Shown here: piece by piece, positions 7,639-15,629 of the stretch
Layout: every line of letters begins with the position of its first letter
Position numbering within the stretch: position 1 is the stretch's first letter
DNA from: CAZMFZ01 sp046152935
GTDB lineage: Bacteria; Bacteroidota; Bacteroidia; Cytophagales; UBA9547
Reading direction: 5' to 3'
Length of the DNA stretch: 32,600 bases
NCBI GenBank assembly: GCA_046152935.1
Contig: JBJXGB010000074.1
Coordinates: forward strand, 1 to 32,600
Notes under the pieces: model-generated
Databases searched by the model: none
Seen by the model: only the letters and a program-made list of their open reading frames with translations
Told to the model about the DNA's origin: nothing
Program-made: the position numbers and the translations under genes

Positions 7639-8091
7639 ATGGTAGAAATTTTTACTGATGGTGCTTGCTCTGGAAACCCAGGCAGAGGAGGATATGGTGT
7701 AATATTGCGATACAACCAACATATAAAAGAGCTTTCGGCTGGGTTTCGTGTTACCACAAATAATAGAATGGAGCTTTTGGCAACCATTGCTGGTCTCGAG
7801 GCTTTAAATAAAGAAGGTTTGGATGTAACCATAATTTCTGATTCCGAGTACGTGATAAATTCGGTAACTAAAGGCTGGGTATTTAATTGGGAGCGAAAAG
7901 CGTATAAAGATCGTGCAAATGCAGATTTGTGGAAAAGATTTTTGATTTCCTATCGTAAACATCAAGTTCAGTTTAAGTGGGTGAGAGGTCATACTGGGCA
8001 TCCTGAAAATGAACGTTGCGATGCACTAGCAGTGGCAGCTTCACGCAAAAAAGATTTGTTCGTTGATGAAGGATTTGAATCAGAGAAATAA
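7639..8091 (+). CDS. rnhA: Ribonuclease HI
   Basis: This 150-residue enzyme degrades the RNA strand of RNA-DNA hybrids (R-loops, Okazaki primers). The catalytic acidic residues are all visible: Asp7 in IFTDGACSGNPG, Glu45 in NNRMELLA, Asp68 in IISDSEYV and Asp128 in ERCDALA. The flexible-loop His118 is in VRGHTGHPEN. The basic-protrusion segment (GWVFNWERKAYKDRANADLW) is present, so this is the E. coli-like type I enzyme. Length is typical. The stop codon runs straight into a -7-like box in front of the MarC gene. Confidence 0.97.
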   Translation: MVEIFTDGACSGNPGRGGYGVILRYNQHIKELSAGFRVTTNNRMELLATIAGLEALNKEGLDVTIISDSEYVINSVTKGWVFNWERKAYKDRANADLWKRFLISYRKHQVQFKWVRGHTGHPENERCDALAVAASRKKDLFVDEGFESEK

Positions 8092-8099
8092 TATCTTTG
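8092..8099 (+). promoter_or_regulatory. -7-like box before the MarC-type gene
   Basis: TATCTTTG fits TAnnTTTG exactly and begins one base after the rnhA stop starts to be read out. No TTG lies at the usual 19-base spacing. If used, transcription starts near 8105. That excludes a TTG codon at 8097 as the start and supports ATG 8118. Confidence 0.4.
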
Positions 8100-8117
8100 A
8101 CAGAAAACCTTTGTAGT

Positions 8118-8684
8118 ATGTTTTCATTCAAAGAAATAGCCTCTGTCTCTCTCATTTTGTTTTCAATAATTGATATCGTTGGTGCAATTCCAATTATTAT
8201 TGACTTGCGAAAAAAGCATGGTGCCTTGGAAGAAGCGAAGGTAACCTTGGTGTCTGGTTTGATAATGTTGGTTTTTCTTTTTGTGGGCGACTCCATATTG
8301 AAACTGTTCGGGATTGACGTCCAGTCTTTTGCCATTGCGGGTGCGATCATTATATTTTTACTTGGTTTAGAAATGATTTTGGATAAACATTTTTTCCAGT
8401 CACATCACGATTCAACTTCTACCATCGTACCGTTGGTTTTCCCTCTTATTGCTGGTGCAGGTACTGCTACTACCATTATTTCATTGAAAGCCGAATACCA
8501 AGTTTCAAATATTTTGGTGGGAATTGCTGTAAATTTGGTGCTTATTTTTATAGTGTTAAGGCTCTCTAACCAAATTGAAAAAATATTGGGCGGAGCAGGT
8601 GTAAATGTGTTGAGAAAAGTATTTGGTATCGTGTTGATTTCAATTGCCATTAAGTTATTTAAGAATAATTTACTGACGTTTTAA
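8118..8684 (+). CDS. MarC/UPF0056 family integral membrane protein
   Basis: This is a 188-residue polytopic membrane protein. About six hydrophobic helices can be seen: ASVSLILFSIIDIVGAIPII near the N-terminus, then LVSGLIMLVFLFVGDSILKL, FAIAGAIIIFLLGLEMIL, VPLVFPLIAGAGTATTIISL, ILVGIAVNLVLIFIVL and VFGIVLISIAIKLF. The DI.G.IPI. motif after helix 1 and FPLIAGAGT are hallmarks of the MarC family. MarC was once tied to multiple antibiotic resistance, but that link was withdrawn and the transported substrate is unknown. The reading frame stays open upstream to TTG 8097. ATG 8118 is chosen because the family begins just before helix 1 and a -7 box covers the TTG. Confidence 0.9.
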   Translation: MFSFKEIASVSLILFSIIDIVGAIPIIIDLRKKHGALEEAKVTLVSGLIMLVFLFVGDSILKLFGIDVQSFAIAGAIIIFLLGLEMILDKHFFQSHHDSTSTIVPLVFPLIAGAGTATTIISLKAEYQVSNILVGIAVNLVLIFIVLRLSNQIEKILGGAGVNVLRKVFGIVLISIAIKLFKNNLLTF

Positions 8685-8737
8685 TTTATTCTTTAAAATG
8701 TATTTTAATTATAGTATGTTCATACACCTAGCGAATT

Positions 8738-9676
8738 ATGTCAAATAGCGGACTAAAAGAAACCCACTTTACGTTTAATCGTCAAACTGGCTTTTACAAA
8801 GGTAAAGTGCGTGATGTGTATTATTTCGGGGATAAAATGGCTGTAGTTGCCAGCGATCGCATTTCGGCTTTTGATGTAGTACAACCTAAAGCTATACCTT
8901 ACAAAGGGCAAGTTTTGAACCAAGTGGCTACCAAATTTTTAAGAGCTACTGCCGATATCGTACCAAATTGGCTACTATCGACACCAGATCCCAATGTGTC
9001 GATTGGATTGAAAGCCGAACCTTTTAAGGTTGAAATGGTGATTCGTGGGTATGCTTCTGGACACGCATGGCGAGAGTATAGTTTGGGAAAAAGGTTGATT
9101 TGTGGCGAAAAAATGCCTGAAGGATTGAAAGAAAGTGACAAATTTCCATATCCAATCATCACCCCAACAACAAAAGCAATAGAAGGGCACGATGAAGATA
9201 TTTCCAAAATCGATATTATTTCCCAAAATATTGTGAGTGAAGAGGATTATGAGCAAATGGAGGCTTATACACGCGCTTTGTACAACCGTGGACAGGAAAT
9301 CGCCAATAAAAATGGGTTGATTTTGGTAGATACTAAATACGAATTTGGTAAGTTAGACGGAAAAATTATCTTGATTGATGAAGTGCACACGCCAGATTCA
9401 AGCAGGTACTTTTATGTAGAAGGATACGAGGATCGGCAATCAAAAGGGGAGGCTCAAAAGCAGCTATCAAAAGAATTTGTACGCCAATGGCTAATTGAAA
9501 ATGGATTTCAAGGTAAAGAAGGGCAACTGGTGCCTTTTATGCCAGATGATTTTGTTGCATTGATAACCAACAGGTATATTGAGCTTTACGAGCAAGTAAC
9601 GGGTGAAAAATTTATCAAAGCTGACTACAATAGTATTGACGCAAGGATAAAAAATGCCATTGAAAACTGTTTGTAG
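8738..9676 (+). CDS. purC: Phosphoribosylaminoimidazole-succinocarboxamide synthase (SAICAR synthetase)
   Basis: This 312-residue cytosolic enzyme joins CAIR and aspartate with ATP in de novo purine synthesis. Recognisable family blocks are GKVRDVYYFGDKMAVVASDR near residues 18-37, SAFDVVQPKAIPYKGQVLNQ, VIRGYASGHAWREY, an ILVDTKYEFGKLDGKI block, and DEVHTPDSSRYFYVEGYE. It is the longer (about 310-residue) form common in Bacteroidota and yeast, rather than the ~240-residue E. coli form. No other pur gene is adjacent. It is convergent with the guanylyltransferase gene, with about 49 bases between their ends. Confidence 0.96.
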   Translation: MSNSGLKETHFTFNRQTGFYKGKVRDVYYFGDKMAVVASDRISAFDVVQPKAIPYKGQVLNQVATKFLRATADIVPNWLLSTPDPNVSIGLKAEPFKVEMVIRGYASGHAWREYSLGKRLICGEKMPEGLKESDKFPYPIITPTTKAIEGHDEDISKIDIISQNIVSEEDYEQMEAYTRALYNRGQEIANKNGLILVDTKYEFGKLDGKIILIDEVHTPDSSRYFYVEGYEDRQSKGEAQKQLSKEFVRQWLIENGFQGKEGQLVPFMPDDFVALITNRYIELYEQVTGEKFIKADYNSIDARIKNAIENCL

Positions 9677-9725
9677 TTGTATTTTTGAAATTGCAAGGCT
9701 GAATTTGAAAATACTGCGGAGCATC

Positions 9726-10802
9726 TTAAATGAATTTATCTCCGAAATGCTTTTTTGAATCGGCCACAAATTCTTTTACTTTTTGCTCATCGTCTTTTTT
9801 GCAAATCATTAGTACACCATCAAATTCTGTTACGATATATCCATCTAATCCATTGATTACCACCAATTTATCTTTAGGCGTCTTAATTATGCAGTCGTGT
9901 GTGTCGTAAGTAAATACGTTGCCATCAATTACGTTCTTTTCAGCATTTTTTTCGGCTAAGTCGTGCACAGATTTCCAAGTGCCTACATCGCTCCATCCAA
10001 AATACCCAAGTATAACGTGTACATTATCTGCTTTTTCCATGATGCCATAGTCGATCGAAATGCTATCGCATTTTGGATAGATTGCATCTATAAATTGAGC
10101 CTCTCGATCAGTATAATACAGATCCGAGTCAAATAGTAAATCCATATCTGGCATGTATTTTCTAAAAGATTGTTTAATGATCTGCACCTTGAAAATAAAA
10201 AGGCCTCCATTCCACAAAAAATCGCCACTTGCCAAAAACTGTAAAGCAGTCTCATTATTTGGCTTTTCGGCAAATCGTTTTACTTTTTTGATGTCAGTTT
10301 GCGTGTTTTTGTCATACTGAATGTAGCCATAGCCTGTATCTGGCCGAGTAGGCACGATGCCAATCGTTAAGATAGATTCGCTTGCCGCAGAATAGCTTAA
10401 CGAAGTGGCAATTGTCTTCTTAAATTCTTCTTCTTTTTGGATAAAATGGTCGGCAGGCGATACCACAATATTGGCTTTCGGGTTTTTCTTGGCAATTTTA
10501 TAGGCCGCAAATGCAATGCAGGGAGCGGTATTCTTGGCAGAAGGCTCGAGCAGAATTTGATTATCGGTTAAGAAAGGCAGATTTTGCTTTACTAGATCGG
10601 CATATATTTTGTTGGTAACAACATAAATATTTTCATTGGGAATTATGCCCTCAAATCTACTAGCGGTTTGTTGAAGCATGGTTTTACCAGTGCCTAGAAT
10701 ATCGTGAAATTGTTTTGGGTACTTTGTGCGACTATACGGCCAAAATCTACTGCCAACCCCACCTGCCATTATCACCAAAAAATCGTTTGTATTATTGAGC
10801 AT
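9726..10802 (-). CDS. manC: Mannose-1-phosphate guanylyltransferase
   Basis: This 358-residue nucleotidyltransferase makes GDP-mannose from mannose-1-phosphate and GTP, feeding capsule, O-antigen or glycoprotein sugars. The signature loop is IMAGGVGSRFWPYSRTKYPKQF at residues 11-32. It is followed by MLQQTASRF, LLEPSAKNTAPCIAFAA, VVSPADHFI, GIVPTRPDTGYGYIQY, FLWNGGLFIFK and GWSDVGTWKSV. This is the single-domain form: the C-terminal phosphomannose isomerase domain of bifunctional AlgA/ManC is absent. The gene is alone on its strand. The 580 bp upstream carry no recognisable gene. Confidence 0.93.
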   Translation of the reverse strand: MLNNTNDFLVIMAGGVGSRFWPYSRTKYPKQFHDILGTGKTMLQQTASRFEGIIPNENIYVVTNKIYADLVKQNLPFLTDNQILLEPSAKNTAPCIAFAAYKIAKKNPKANIVVSPADHFIQKEEEFKKTIATSLSYSAASESILTIGIVPTRPDTGYGYIQYDKNTQTDIKKVKRFAEKPNNETALQFLASGDFLWNGGLFIFKVQIIKQSFRKYMPDMDLLFDSDLYYTDREAQFIDAIYPKCDSISIDYGIMEKADNVHVILGYFGWSDVGTWKSVHDLAEKNAEKNVIDGNVFTYDTHDCIIKTPKDKLVVINGLDGYIVTEFDGVLMICKKDDEQKVKEFVADSKKHFGDKFI

Positions 10803-11386
10803 ACCTAAAATTGAATACTTATGAAATTGTAGGGTGCAAATATTATATTTATTCTACTGATTACAACAGATATTGTGGGTATTTTACTATTTGTGGCTAC
10901 TATCATTCACTAAAGGAGCGAAAGAGGATGGTAATTTGAAATTATGGTGAGATTGGATTGGATGCACGGTAAAAAAGATTCGACATTATTGTACTTGTAT
11001 TAGACGAGTATTATGATTCTAAAAATGTCAGTACATTTCAATAGGCTGATAATGAGTTGATTTATAATTTTTTTAATAATATATATAAATAAAAAAGTAG
11101 TAATAGTTTTTGTATGTGAAAATACTTGCTAAGATAGTCCCTTGAATTAGTGAAAACGGGTGCGAAAAAGTATTTCCTCATTAAACAAAAAACAACTTGC
11201 TGTTTGATTTTTTCTATTTACTGCCTGCGAAATGCCCTACCAAAGCGTTCATTTATTTAACCAAAACCCCAATAAAAGACATCGTTGTTATCTTATTGGG
11301 GTTTACTATTATGCTAAGTAGAAATGGCATTGCAATAATCTGTGTTTTCGCACCAAAATGGAAAGCAAAAAACAAATGATTCAATT
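10803..11386. other. Gene-poor region with one strong hairpin
   Basis: About 580 AT-rich bases separate the guanylyltransferase start and the kinase-like gene end. A 60-codon plus-strand frame (11197-11379, TTG start) covers its right part but has no recognisable family and no promoter, so I do not call it. I found no TAnnTTTG box, tRNA or clear transposase relic. The only firm structure is the hairpin at 11264-11304. Confidence 0.5.
11264..11304. repeat. 12-bp perfect inverted repeat (hairpin)
   Basis: AAACCCCAATAA (11264-11275) pairs perfectly with TTATTGGGGTTT (11293-11304) around a 17-base loop. The stem ends in A-T pairs on both sides, so it could act as a weak terminator in either direction. 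For the minus-strand gene ending at 11387 it lies 83 bases downstream. Confidence 0.6.
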
Positions 11387-11809
11387 TCAGATTTTCTTCG
11401 ATAGGCGAAGGATGTTCGTGTCTTTTTGATGCCTGTATTCTACTTTGTCCATGACATTTCTGACAATCATCAGACCCATACTACCTTTGGCTTTGTTCTT
11501 TATGAGTTGCAAAACAGTAGGTTCCTTATAGGTGCTATAATTAAAATATTTGCCATTATCTTTTATTTCTACTACTACTTCTCCTTTATTCATTTTCAAT
11601 AAGATGTCTATCAATGAATTTGGGTTTTGATTGTTGCTGTGAATGATAGAATTACTACAAATTTCATCGACCGCAAGCACGATCAATTGAGCATCTTTGG
11701 TATTCAAACTTGTTTTTGAAAGGGATTCTTCAACAAAATTTCTGATATTTCTTAAATTTTGAAGGGAACAAAAAGTGGAATAATGTTTCGTAACTGTAGA
11801 CTTAAACAT
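11387..11809 (-). CDS. Anti-sigma-factor-like serine kinase (RsbW/SpoIIAB, HATPase_c)
   Basis: This 140-residue GHKL ATPase is of the kind that phosphorylates a STAS partner and, when released, binds a target protein. Visible motifs are the N box with Glu49 and Asn53 in AVDEICSNSIIHS, the G1 box KDNGKYF (Asp84, Gly86) and the G2 box KGSMGLMIVRNVMDKVEY. No other domain is present. The frame is open to an ATG at 11824. ATG 11809 is preferred because it overlaps the stop of the STAS gene (ATGTTTAA), a typical coupled arrangement. Its partner is the preceding STAS protein. No sigma factor or PP2C phosphatase gene is nearby, so the regulated target is not visible here. Confidence 0.85.
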   Translation of the reverse strand: MFKSTVTKHYSTFCSLQNLRNIRNFVEESLSKTSLNTKDAQLIVLAVDEICSNSIIHSNNQNPNSLIDILLKMNKGEVVVEIKDNGKYFNYSTYKEPTVLQLIKNKAKGSMGLMIVRNVMDKVEYRHQKDTNILRLSKKI

Positions 11810-12122
11810 TTGGTAATTTCTCAATAATATTTAGCAGCTTGGTTAAGCCCAAAATATTCAAAGTGTTAATTATTTTATCCTTAACATGAAGCAAAGCGAA
11901 GTATATTTTGTCTTTTTCAAAATCTGAGAGGTATGAAATAAACACACCCAAACCAGAAGAAGATACATAATTTAACTTACTGCAATCTATTACGATCTTC
12001 TTTTCGTTTTGTTCTAATGCTTTTTTAATTTCTGTATCTAATTGCAATGCTGAACTAGCATCGAGATCACCATCAAGGGTAATAATATAGAAACCTCTTT
12101 CGGTTATTATGCTGGTATTCAT
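11802..12122 (-). CDS. STAS-domain anti-sigma factor antagonist (RsbV/SpoIIAA-like)
   Basis: This 106-residue single STAS domain contains FYIITLDGDLDASSALQLD, KKIVIDCSKLNYVSSSGLGV and a C-terminal INTLNILGLTKLLNI. The likely phosphorylated serine is Ser55 or Ser56 in VSSSGLG. Where SpoIIAA has DSSG, this protein has SSSG, so the acidic residue before the site is replaced. In the known partner-switch mechanism, the dephosphorylated protein traps the kinase and frees its target. It overlaps the downstream kinase gene by 8 bases, so the two are probably made in a fixed ratio. It lies 76 bases behind the ABC-F gene on the same strand. A TATTTTTG -7-like box (12175-12168) precedes it, but without a well-spaced TTG. 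Confidence 0.87.
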   Translation of the reverse strand: MNTSIITERGFYIITLDGDLDASSALQLDTEIKKALEQNEKKIVIDCSKLNYVSSSGLGVFISYLSDFEKDKIYFALLHVKDKIINTLNILGLTKLLNIIEKLPNV

Positions 12123-12198
12123 TGATTTACTTGGTATTAGTCGAGATTTTTGAAAAAGTTATTTAACCAAAAATACATTTAATTTCACAATAGAAAAT

Positions 12199-14136
12199 CT
12201 ATACCAATTCTCTTTCTAACACGCCAATTTCTTCAGCCAATAAATCCCATTGGTATTGTTTTTCTTCAGCAGCTTTTTTTAATTTGGCGTACTCCGAATT
12301 CAACACTTTTATTTTATCTTGATCTGCAAATATTTCTGGTTTGGCCATTTCAGTTTCTTTAGCTTTCATTTTCGATTCAAAATCTTCAATGTCAGATTCT
12401 AACTTTTCAAGTTTTTGAGTAGCTGATTTTATTTTTCGCTCCATTTCTTTGAAATCGTTGCTAGCGATAGAAGTCGGTTGTTTTTTTGGCTCAATTTTTA
12501 TTTGAGGAATTATCTTAACCCCTTCAATTTTTATTTTTTCATCTCTTTCAGTTCTCCAAGTTACATACTCATCATAAGTACCAGGATATTCTTTGATCTC
12601 GTGATCTTCGATATACCATATTTTGTTGGCAGTGTTTGCCACAAATTCCCTATCATGGCTTACTAAAACAACCGTGCCTTGGTATTGCTGCAAAGCTTGG
12701 GTTAGAATATTGACCGAAGCAATATCTAAGTGATTGGTAGGCTCATCTAACAAAAGGAAATTGGCTTCAGAAATCAATGTTTTCGCCATTGCTACCCTTG
12801 ATTTTTCGCCTCCAGATAATACTTTTATTTTCTTATACACATCATCGCCCGCAAATAAAAAACATCCTAAAATAGTTCGTAGTTCTACTTCTAGTTTGGC
12901 ACTACCAGCCTGCTTCAATTCTTCAATTATTTCATTATTCAAATTCAATGCTTCCATTTGATGTTGAGCAAAAAAAGAAGGAATTACATTGTATCCTTCC
13001 TCTCTAAAGCCATCAATGGGTTCTTGACCTGCAATTATTCTCAATAGAGTAGATTTCCCTTTGCCGTTAGCTCCAATTAGGGCGATTTTATCACCTCTTT
13101 CAATTTGAGCAGTGGCTTTTTTCAATATTTGAAGAGGTCCATAAGCTTTAGACACATCCTCCAACTTTAAAATCGTTCTGCCTGGCTGCGTAGTGAAATT
13201 AAACTTAAAAAACACTTTTACATTATCTTCCTCAACATCATCTATTTTTTCAAGCCTGTTCAAGGCTTTTACGCGCGACTGTACTTGCGATGCTTTAGAA
13301 GCTTTGGCTTTAAATCTTTCAATAAACCTTTCCGTTTGGCGAATTTGAGATTGTTGGTTTTCAAAAGCCCCTTTTTGAATTTCTTGTCTTTGTGCTTTTT
13401 CTTCTAAAAAGAATTCATAATTGCCTTCGTATCTTGTAAGTATAGAATTGGCAACTTCTACAGTCACGTTGGTGCAATTGTCAAGGAATTGCTTGTCATG
13501 CGATACAATTACTACAGCACCTTCATATTCAGTTAAGTAATTTTCTACCCATTCTATAGATGGTAAGTCCAAATGGTTGGTTGGCTCATCCAATAGTAGT
13601 AAAGAAGGTTTTTGAAGCAATATTTTGGCCAGCATCACCCTCATTCGCCAGCCTCCTGAAAAAGTTTTAAGCGGCTTTTTTAGCTGATCGGTAGTAAAAC
13701 CCAGTCCTTCAAGTATCGATTCTGCCTGAGATTGAATAGTATATCCATCAAGCATACCAAATTCATCTTGCAGATTTGCTAACTTGTCGAGCAATTCATC
13801 TTTATAGTTATGCTCCATTTCATGAAGCACTTTTTCAATTTGTTCTTGTAGGTACAATTGGCGTTCAAAAGCTTGCATAGCAACATGCAGAATACTTTCA
13901 TCACTTTCATAAGAGAGCAAATCTTGATTCAAAAACCCAAGTGTGCAATCGCTTGCTTTCGAGATATCGCCTTTATCGGCCTTAAATTCACCAACTACAA
14001 GCCTCAATAATGTTGATTTGCCAGTTCCGTTTTTGCCAATCAGTCCAATTTTGTCTTTGGGCTTGATATGAAGAGATGCATTTTCATACAGGGCTCTGCT
14101 GCCCAAGTAGTAGGAAAGATTGTTGATTGATAACAT
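12199..14136 (-). CDS. ABC-F family ATPase (ribosome-associated, Uup/YdiF-like)
   Basis: This 645-residue soluble protein has two fused ABC ATPase domains and no membrane segments, which defines ABC-F. Domain 1 has Walker A GKNGTGKSTLL (35-45), signature SGGWRMRVMLAKILL and Walker B LLLLDEPTNHLD. Domain 2 has GANGKGKSTLL, SGGEKSRVAMAKTLI and LLLDEPTNHLD. The linker between them holds an RQTERFIERFKAKASKA-type interdomain helix. The last ~85 residues form a charged coiled coil (from KEMERKIKSATQKLEKLESD), as in Uup and related housekeeping factors. ABC-F proteins act on ribosomes and can relieve stalling or give drug resistance. Which subfamily this is cannot be fixed by eye. The start is well supported, and a TAAATTTG box lies only four bases upstream. 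Confidence 0.92.
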   Translation of the reverse strand: MLSINNLSYYLGSRALYENASLHIKPKDKIGLIGKNGTGKSTLLRLVVGEFKADKGDISKASDCTLGFLNQDLLSYESDESILHVAMQAFERQLYLQEQIEKVLHEMEHNYKDELLDKLANLQDEFGMLDGYTIQSQAESILEGLGFTTDQLKKPLKTFSGGWRMRVMLAKILLQKPSLLLLDEPTNHLDLPSIEWVENYLTEYEGAVVIVSHDKQFLDNCTNVTVEVANSILTRYEGNYEFFLEEKAQRQEIQKGAFENQQSQIRQTERFIERFKAKASKASQVQSRVKALNRLEKIDDVEEDNVKVFFKFNFTTQPGRTILKLEDVSKAYGPLQILKKATAQIERGDKIALIGANGKGKSTLLRIIAGQEPIDGFREEGYNVIPSFFAQHQMEALNLNNEIIEELKQAGSAKLEVELRTILGCFLFAGDDVYKKIKVLSGGEKSRVAMAKTLISEANFLLLDEPTNHLDIASVNILTQALQQYQGTVVLVSHDREFVANTANKIWYIEDHEIKEYPGTYDEYVTWRTERDEKIKIEGVKIIPQIKIEPKKQPTSIASNDFKEMERKIKSATQKLEKLESDIEDFESKMKAKETEMAKPEIFADQDKIKVLNSEYAKLKKAAEEKQYQWDLLAEEIGVLERELV

Positions 14137-14140
14137 AAAG

Positions 14141-14148
14141 CAAATTTA
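14141..14148 (-). promoter_or_regulatory. -7-like box abutting the ABC-F start codon
   Basis: On the minus strand the sequence reads TAAATTTG-CTTT-ATG. An exact TAnnTTTG box four bases before the start codon would place transcription initiation at or within the ATG, giving a leaderless message. No TTG is found at the -33 distance, so this may be chance. Confidence 0.3.
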
Positions 14149-14271
14149 AACAAATCAATGCATATTCTCGTAGCTTTGTGAATTGAATAACTGTAATTCT
14201 TTCTTACAAATTGGTATCTTTATATTTATTCACAAGATAGTACAGCTAATGCATCTTTTTATTTTCCATTT

Positions 14272-14763
14272 ATGAAAGCAAAACAAATAATTGTAGTCTT
14301 AATTTTAGCTTCATTCAGTCTGGCCACAGATGTGTTGGCACAAAAGAGAGTTGAAGTCATCAAACTAGAAACATTGTTTGATAAGATTGAAAGAAATAAC
14401 GATACCGTGTATATCGTTAACTTTTGGGCAACTTGGTGTGGGCCGTGTGTAAAAGAATTGCCTGATTTCGAGCGATTAAATAGTGTTCACAAGTCAAGTA
14501 AAATGAAAATGCTGTTGGTGAGTATTGATTTCAAGAGCGATATTGGCAAAGTGAGAAACTTTGTGAATAAAAAAATGATGAACTCAGAAGTAGTTCTGTT
14601 GGATGAACCAAAATACAATGAATGGATTGATAAAATTGATGCCAAATGGGAAGGTCAAATTCCCGTTACCTTGTTTTATAAGAATAAGCAGAAATTGGAA
14701 TTTATTGGTAAACAAACCAGTTTTGAATATCTAGATCAATTATTGAAAAGCTCTCTAAATTAA
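14272..14763 (+). CDS. Exported TlpA-like thiol-disulfide oxidoreductase
   Basis: This 163-residue thioredoxin-fold protein has an N-terminal signal peptide (hydrophobic IIVVLILASFSLA, likely cleavage after VLAQ at residue 24), so it should act in the periplasm. The active site is FWATWCGPCVKELPDF with Cys56 and Cys59, the WCGPC of TlpA/ResA proteins that keep exported thiols reduced or mature cytochrome c. A cis-Pro is present near QIPVTLFYKNK. The central insertion typical of ResA is short. It starts 135 bases from the divergent ABC-F gene and is followed 71 bases later by another exported redoxin. The specific partner is unknown. Confidence 0.9.
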   Translation: MKAKQIIVVLILASFSLATDVLAQKRVEVIKLETLFDKIERNNDTVYIVNFWATWCGPCVKELPDFERLNSVHKSSKMKMLLVSIDFKSDIGKVRNFVNKKMMNSEVVLLDEPKYNEWIDKIDAKWEGQIPVTLFYKNKQKLEFIGKQTSFEYLDQLLKSSLN

Positions 14764-14834
14764 TGTTCGATTTAAAACTTTTTTTGAAGGTTAATTGTTC
14801 TATTTATAAATGATAACTTTAAACATCTAAAACA

Positions 14835-15440
14835 ATGAAATCCATAAGAATCCTATTTGCAGCTGCATTATTCTCTTTCTCTTTTGCCAATTTTGCTCAG
14901 GGTTACCAGCCTGGCGATATAGCTGCCGATTTTTCTCTAAAAAATATTGATGGTAAAAATATGTCGCTACGAGATTTCAAAGATGCTAAGGGAATAATTG
15001 TGATTTTCACATGCAATCATTGCCCGTTTGCAGTGCTTTACGAAGACAGAATAGTAGCTTTGAATAATAAATATGCCTCACAAGGCTATCCTGTGGTTGC
15101 TATTAACCCAAATGACGTGACAAAAGAACCAGCAGACTCTTACGAAAACATGCAAAAGAGAGCGAAAGAAAAGAATTTTACTTTTCCATATTTGTATGAT
15201 GACACCCAAGCCATTGCCAAGGCTTATGGAGCAAGCCGCACACCGCACGTATATTTGCTGAGAAAGAACGCCACTAATTTTACCGTAGAATTTATAGGTG
15301 CAATTGATGATAATGCCCAAGATGCGGGTGGTGTTAAAGAGCGTTTTTTAGAAAATGCGATTGAAGAACTTAAAGCTAATAAAGCAGTTTCAAAAAAATC
15401 TGTAAAAGCGATTGGCTGCACCATTAAATGGAAATCTTAG
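14835..15440 (+). CDS. Exported thioredoxin-like/AhpC-TSA family protein
   Basis: This 201-residue protein has a signal peptide (residues 1-21, ending ANFAQ) and a peroxiredoxin-like fold: GYQPGDIAADFSLKNIDGK, then GIIVIFTCNHCPFAVLYEDR. Cys60 and Cys63 form a CNHC motif in the position of the thioredoxin CxxC. The YVVAIN-type strand appears as YPVVAINPNDV, and TPHVYLL carries the cis-Pro. This CNHCPF subgroup (often named thioredoxin family or redoxin domain protein) is common in Bacteroidota and has no established substrate. Peroxidase activity should not be assumed. It follows the TlpA-like gene on the same strand, so the two may share periplasmic redox work. Confidence 0.88.
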   Translation: MKSIRILFAAALFSFSFANFAQGYQPGDIAADFSLKNIDGKNMSLRDFKDAKGIIVIFTCNHCPFAVLYEDRIVALNNKYASQGYPVVAINPNDVTKEPADSYENMQKRAKEKNFTFPYLYDDTQAIAKAYGASRTPHVYLLRKNATNFTVEFIGAIDDNAQDAGGVKERFLENAIEELKANKAVSKKSVKAIGCTIKWKS

Positions 15441-15578
15441 TTATGATGGCTTTTCGGCATGAAAATTACATCTAGAGCATTTTGAGAACGTCCAAATGAT
15501 AATTTAAAAGTCTTTTTCTGTTTCCTACAGTCGAAAACGCAGTTTTTGGTATGCCTTCAAGTAAATATTTACTAAGAA

Positions 15579-15610
15579 TTGCATGAAGCCGTTTTTAACA
15601 TCTATTTTTG
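15579..15610 (+). promoter_or_regulatory. Promoter of aroQ
   Basis: TTG at 15579-15581, a 21-base spacer, then TATTTTTG at 15603-15610 (exact TAnnTTTG). Transcription should begin near 15617, about 13 bases before ATG 15630. This rules out the upstream TTG at 15579 as the start codon. Confidence 0.6.
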
Positions 15611-15629
15611 CATCAAAATATCGCTTGGT

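Noticed and set aside
8097..8117. Upstream TTG start for the MarC-type gene
   Set aside because: It falls inside a TATCTTTG box directly after the rnhA stop. ATG 8118 fits the family start.
10875..10886. 12-base match (GTGGGTATTTTA) between 10875-10886 and 17368-17379, suggesting a second copy of the antisense-RNA locus
   Set aside because: Flanks do not align, no hydrophobic peptide frame follows and no -7 boxes are present at the first site. Probably chance.
11197..11379. 60-codon plus-strand frame with a TTG start
   Set aside because: No family, no -7 box and a hairpin in its middle. Kept only as part of the gene-poor region.
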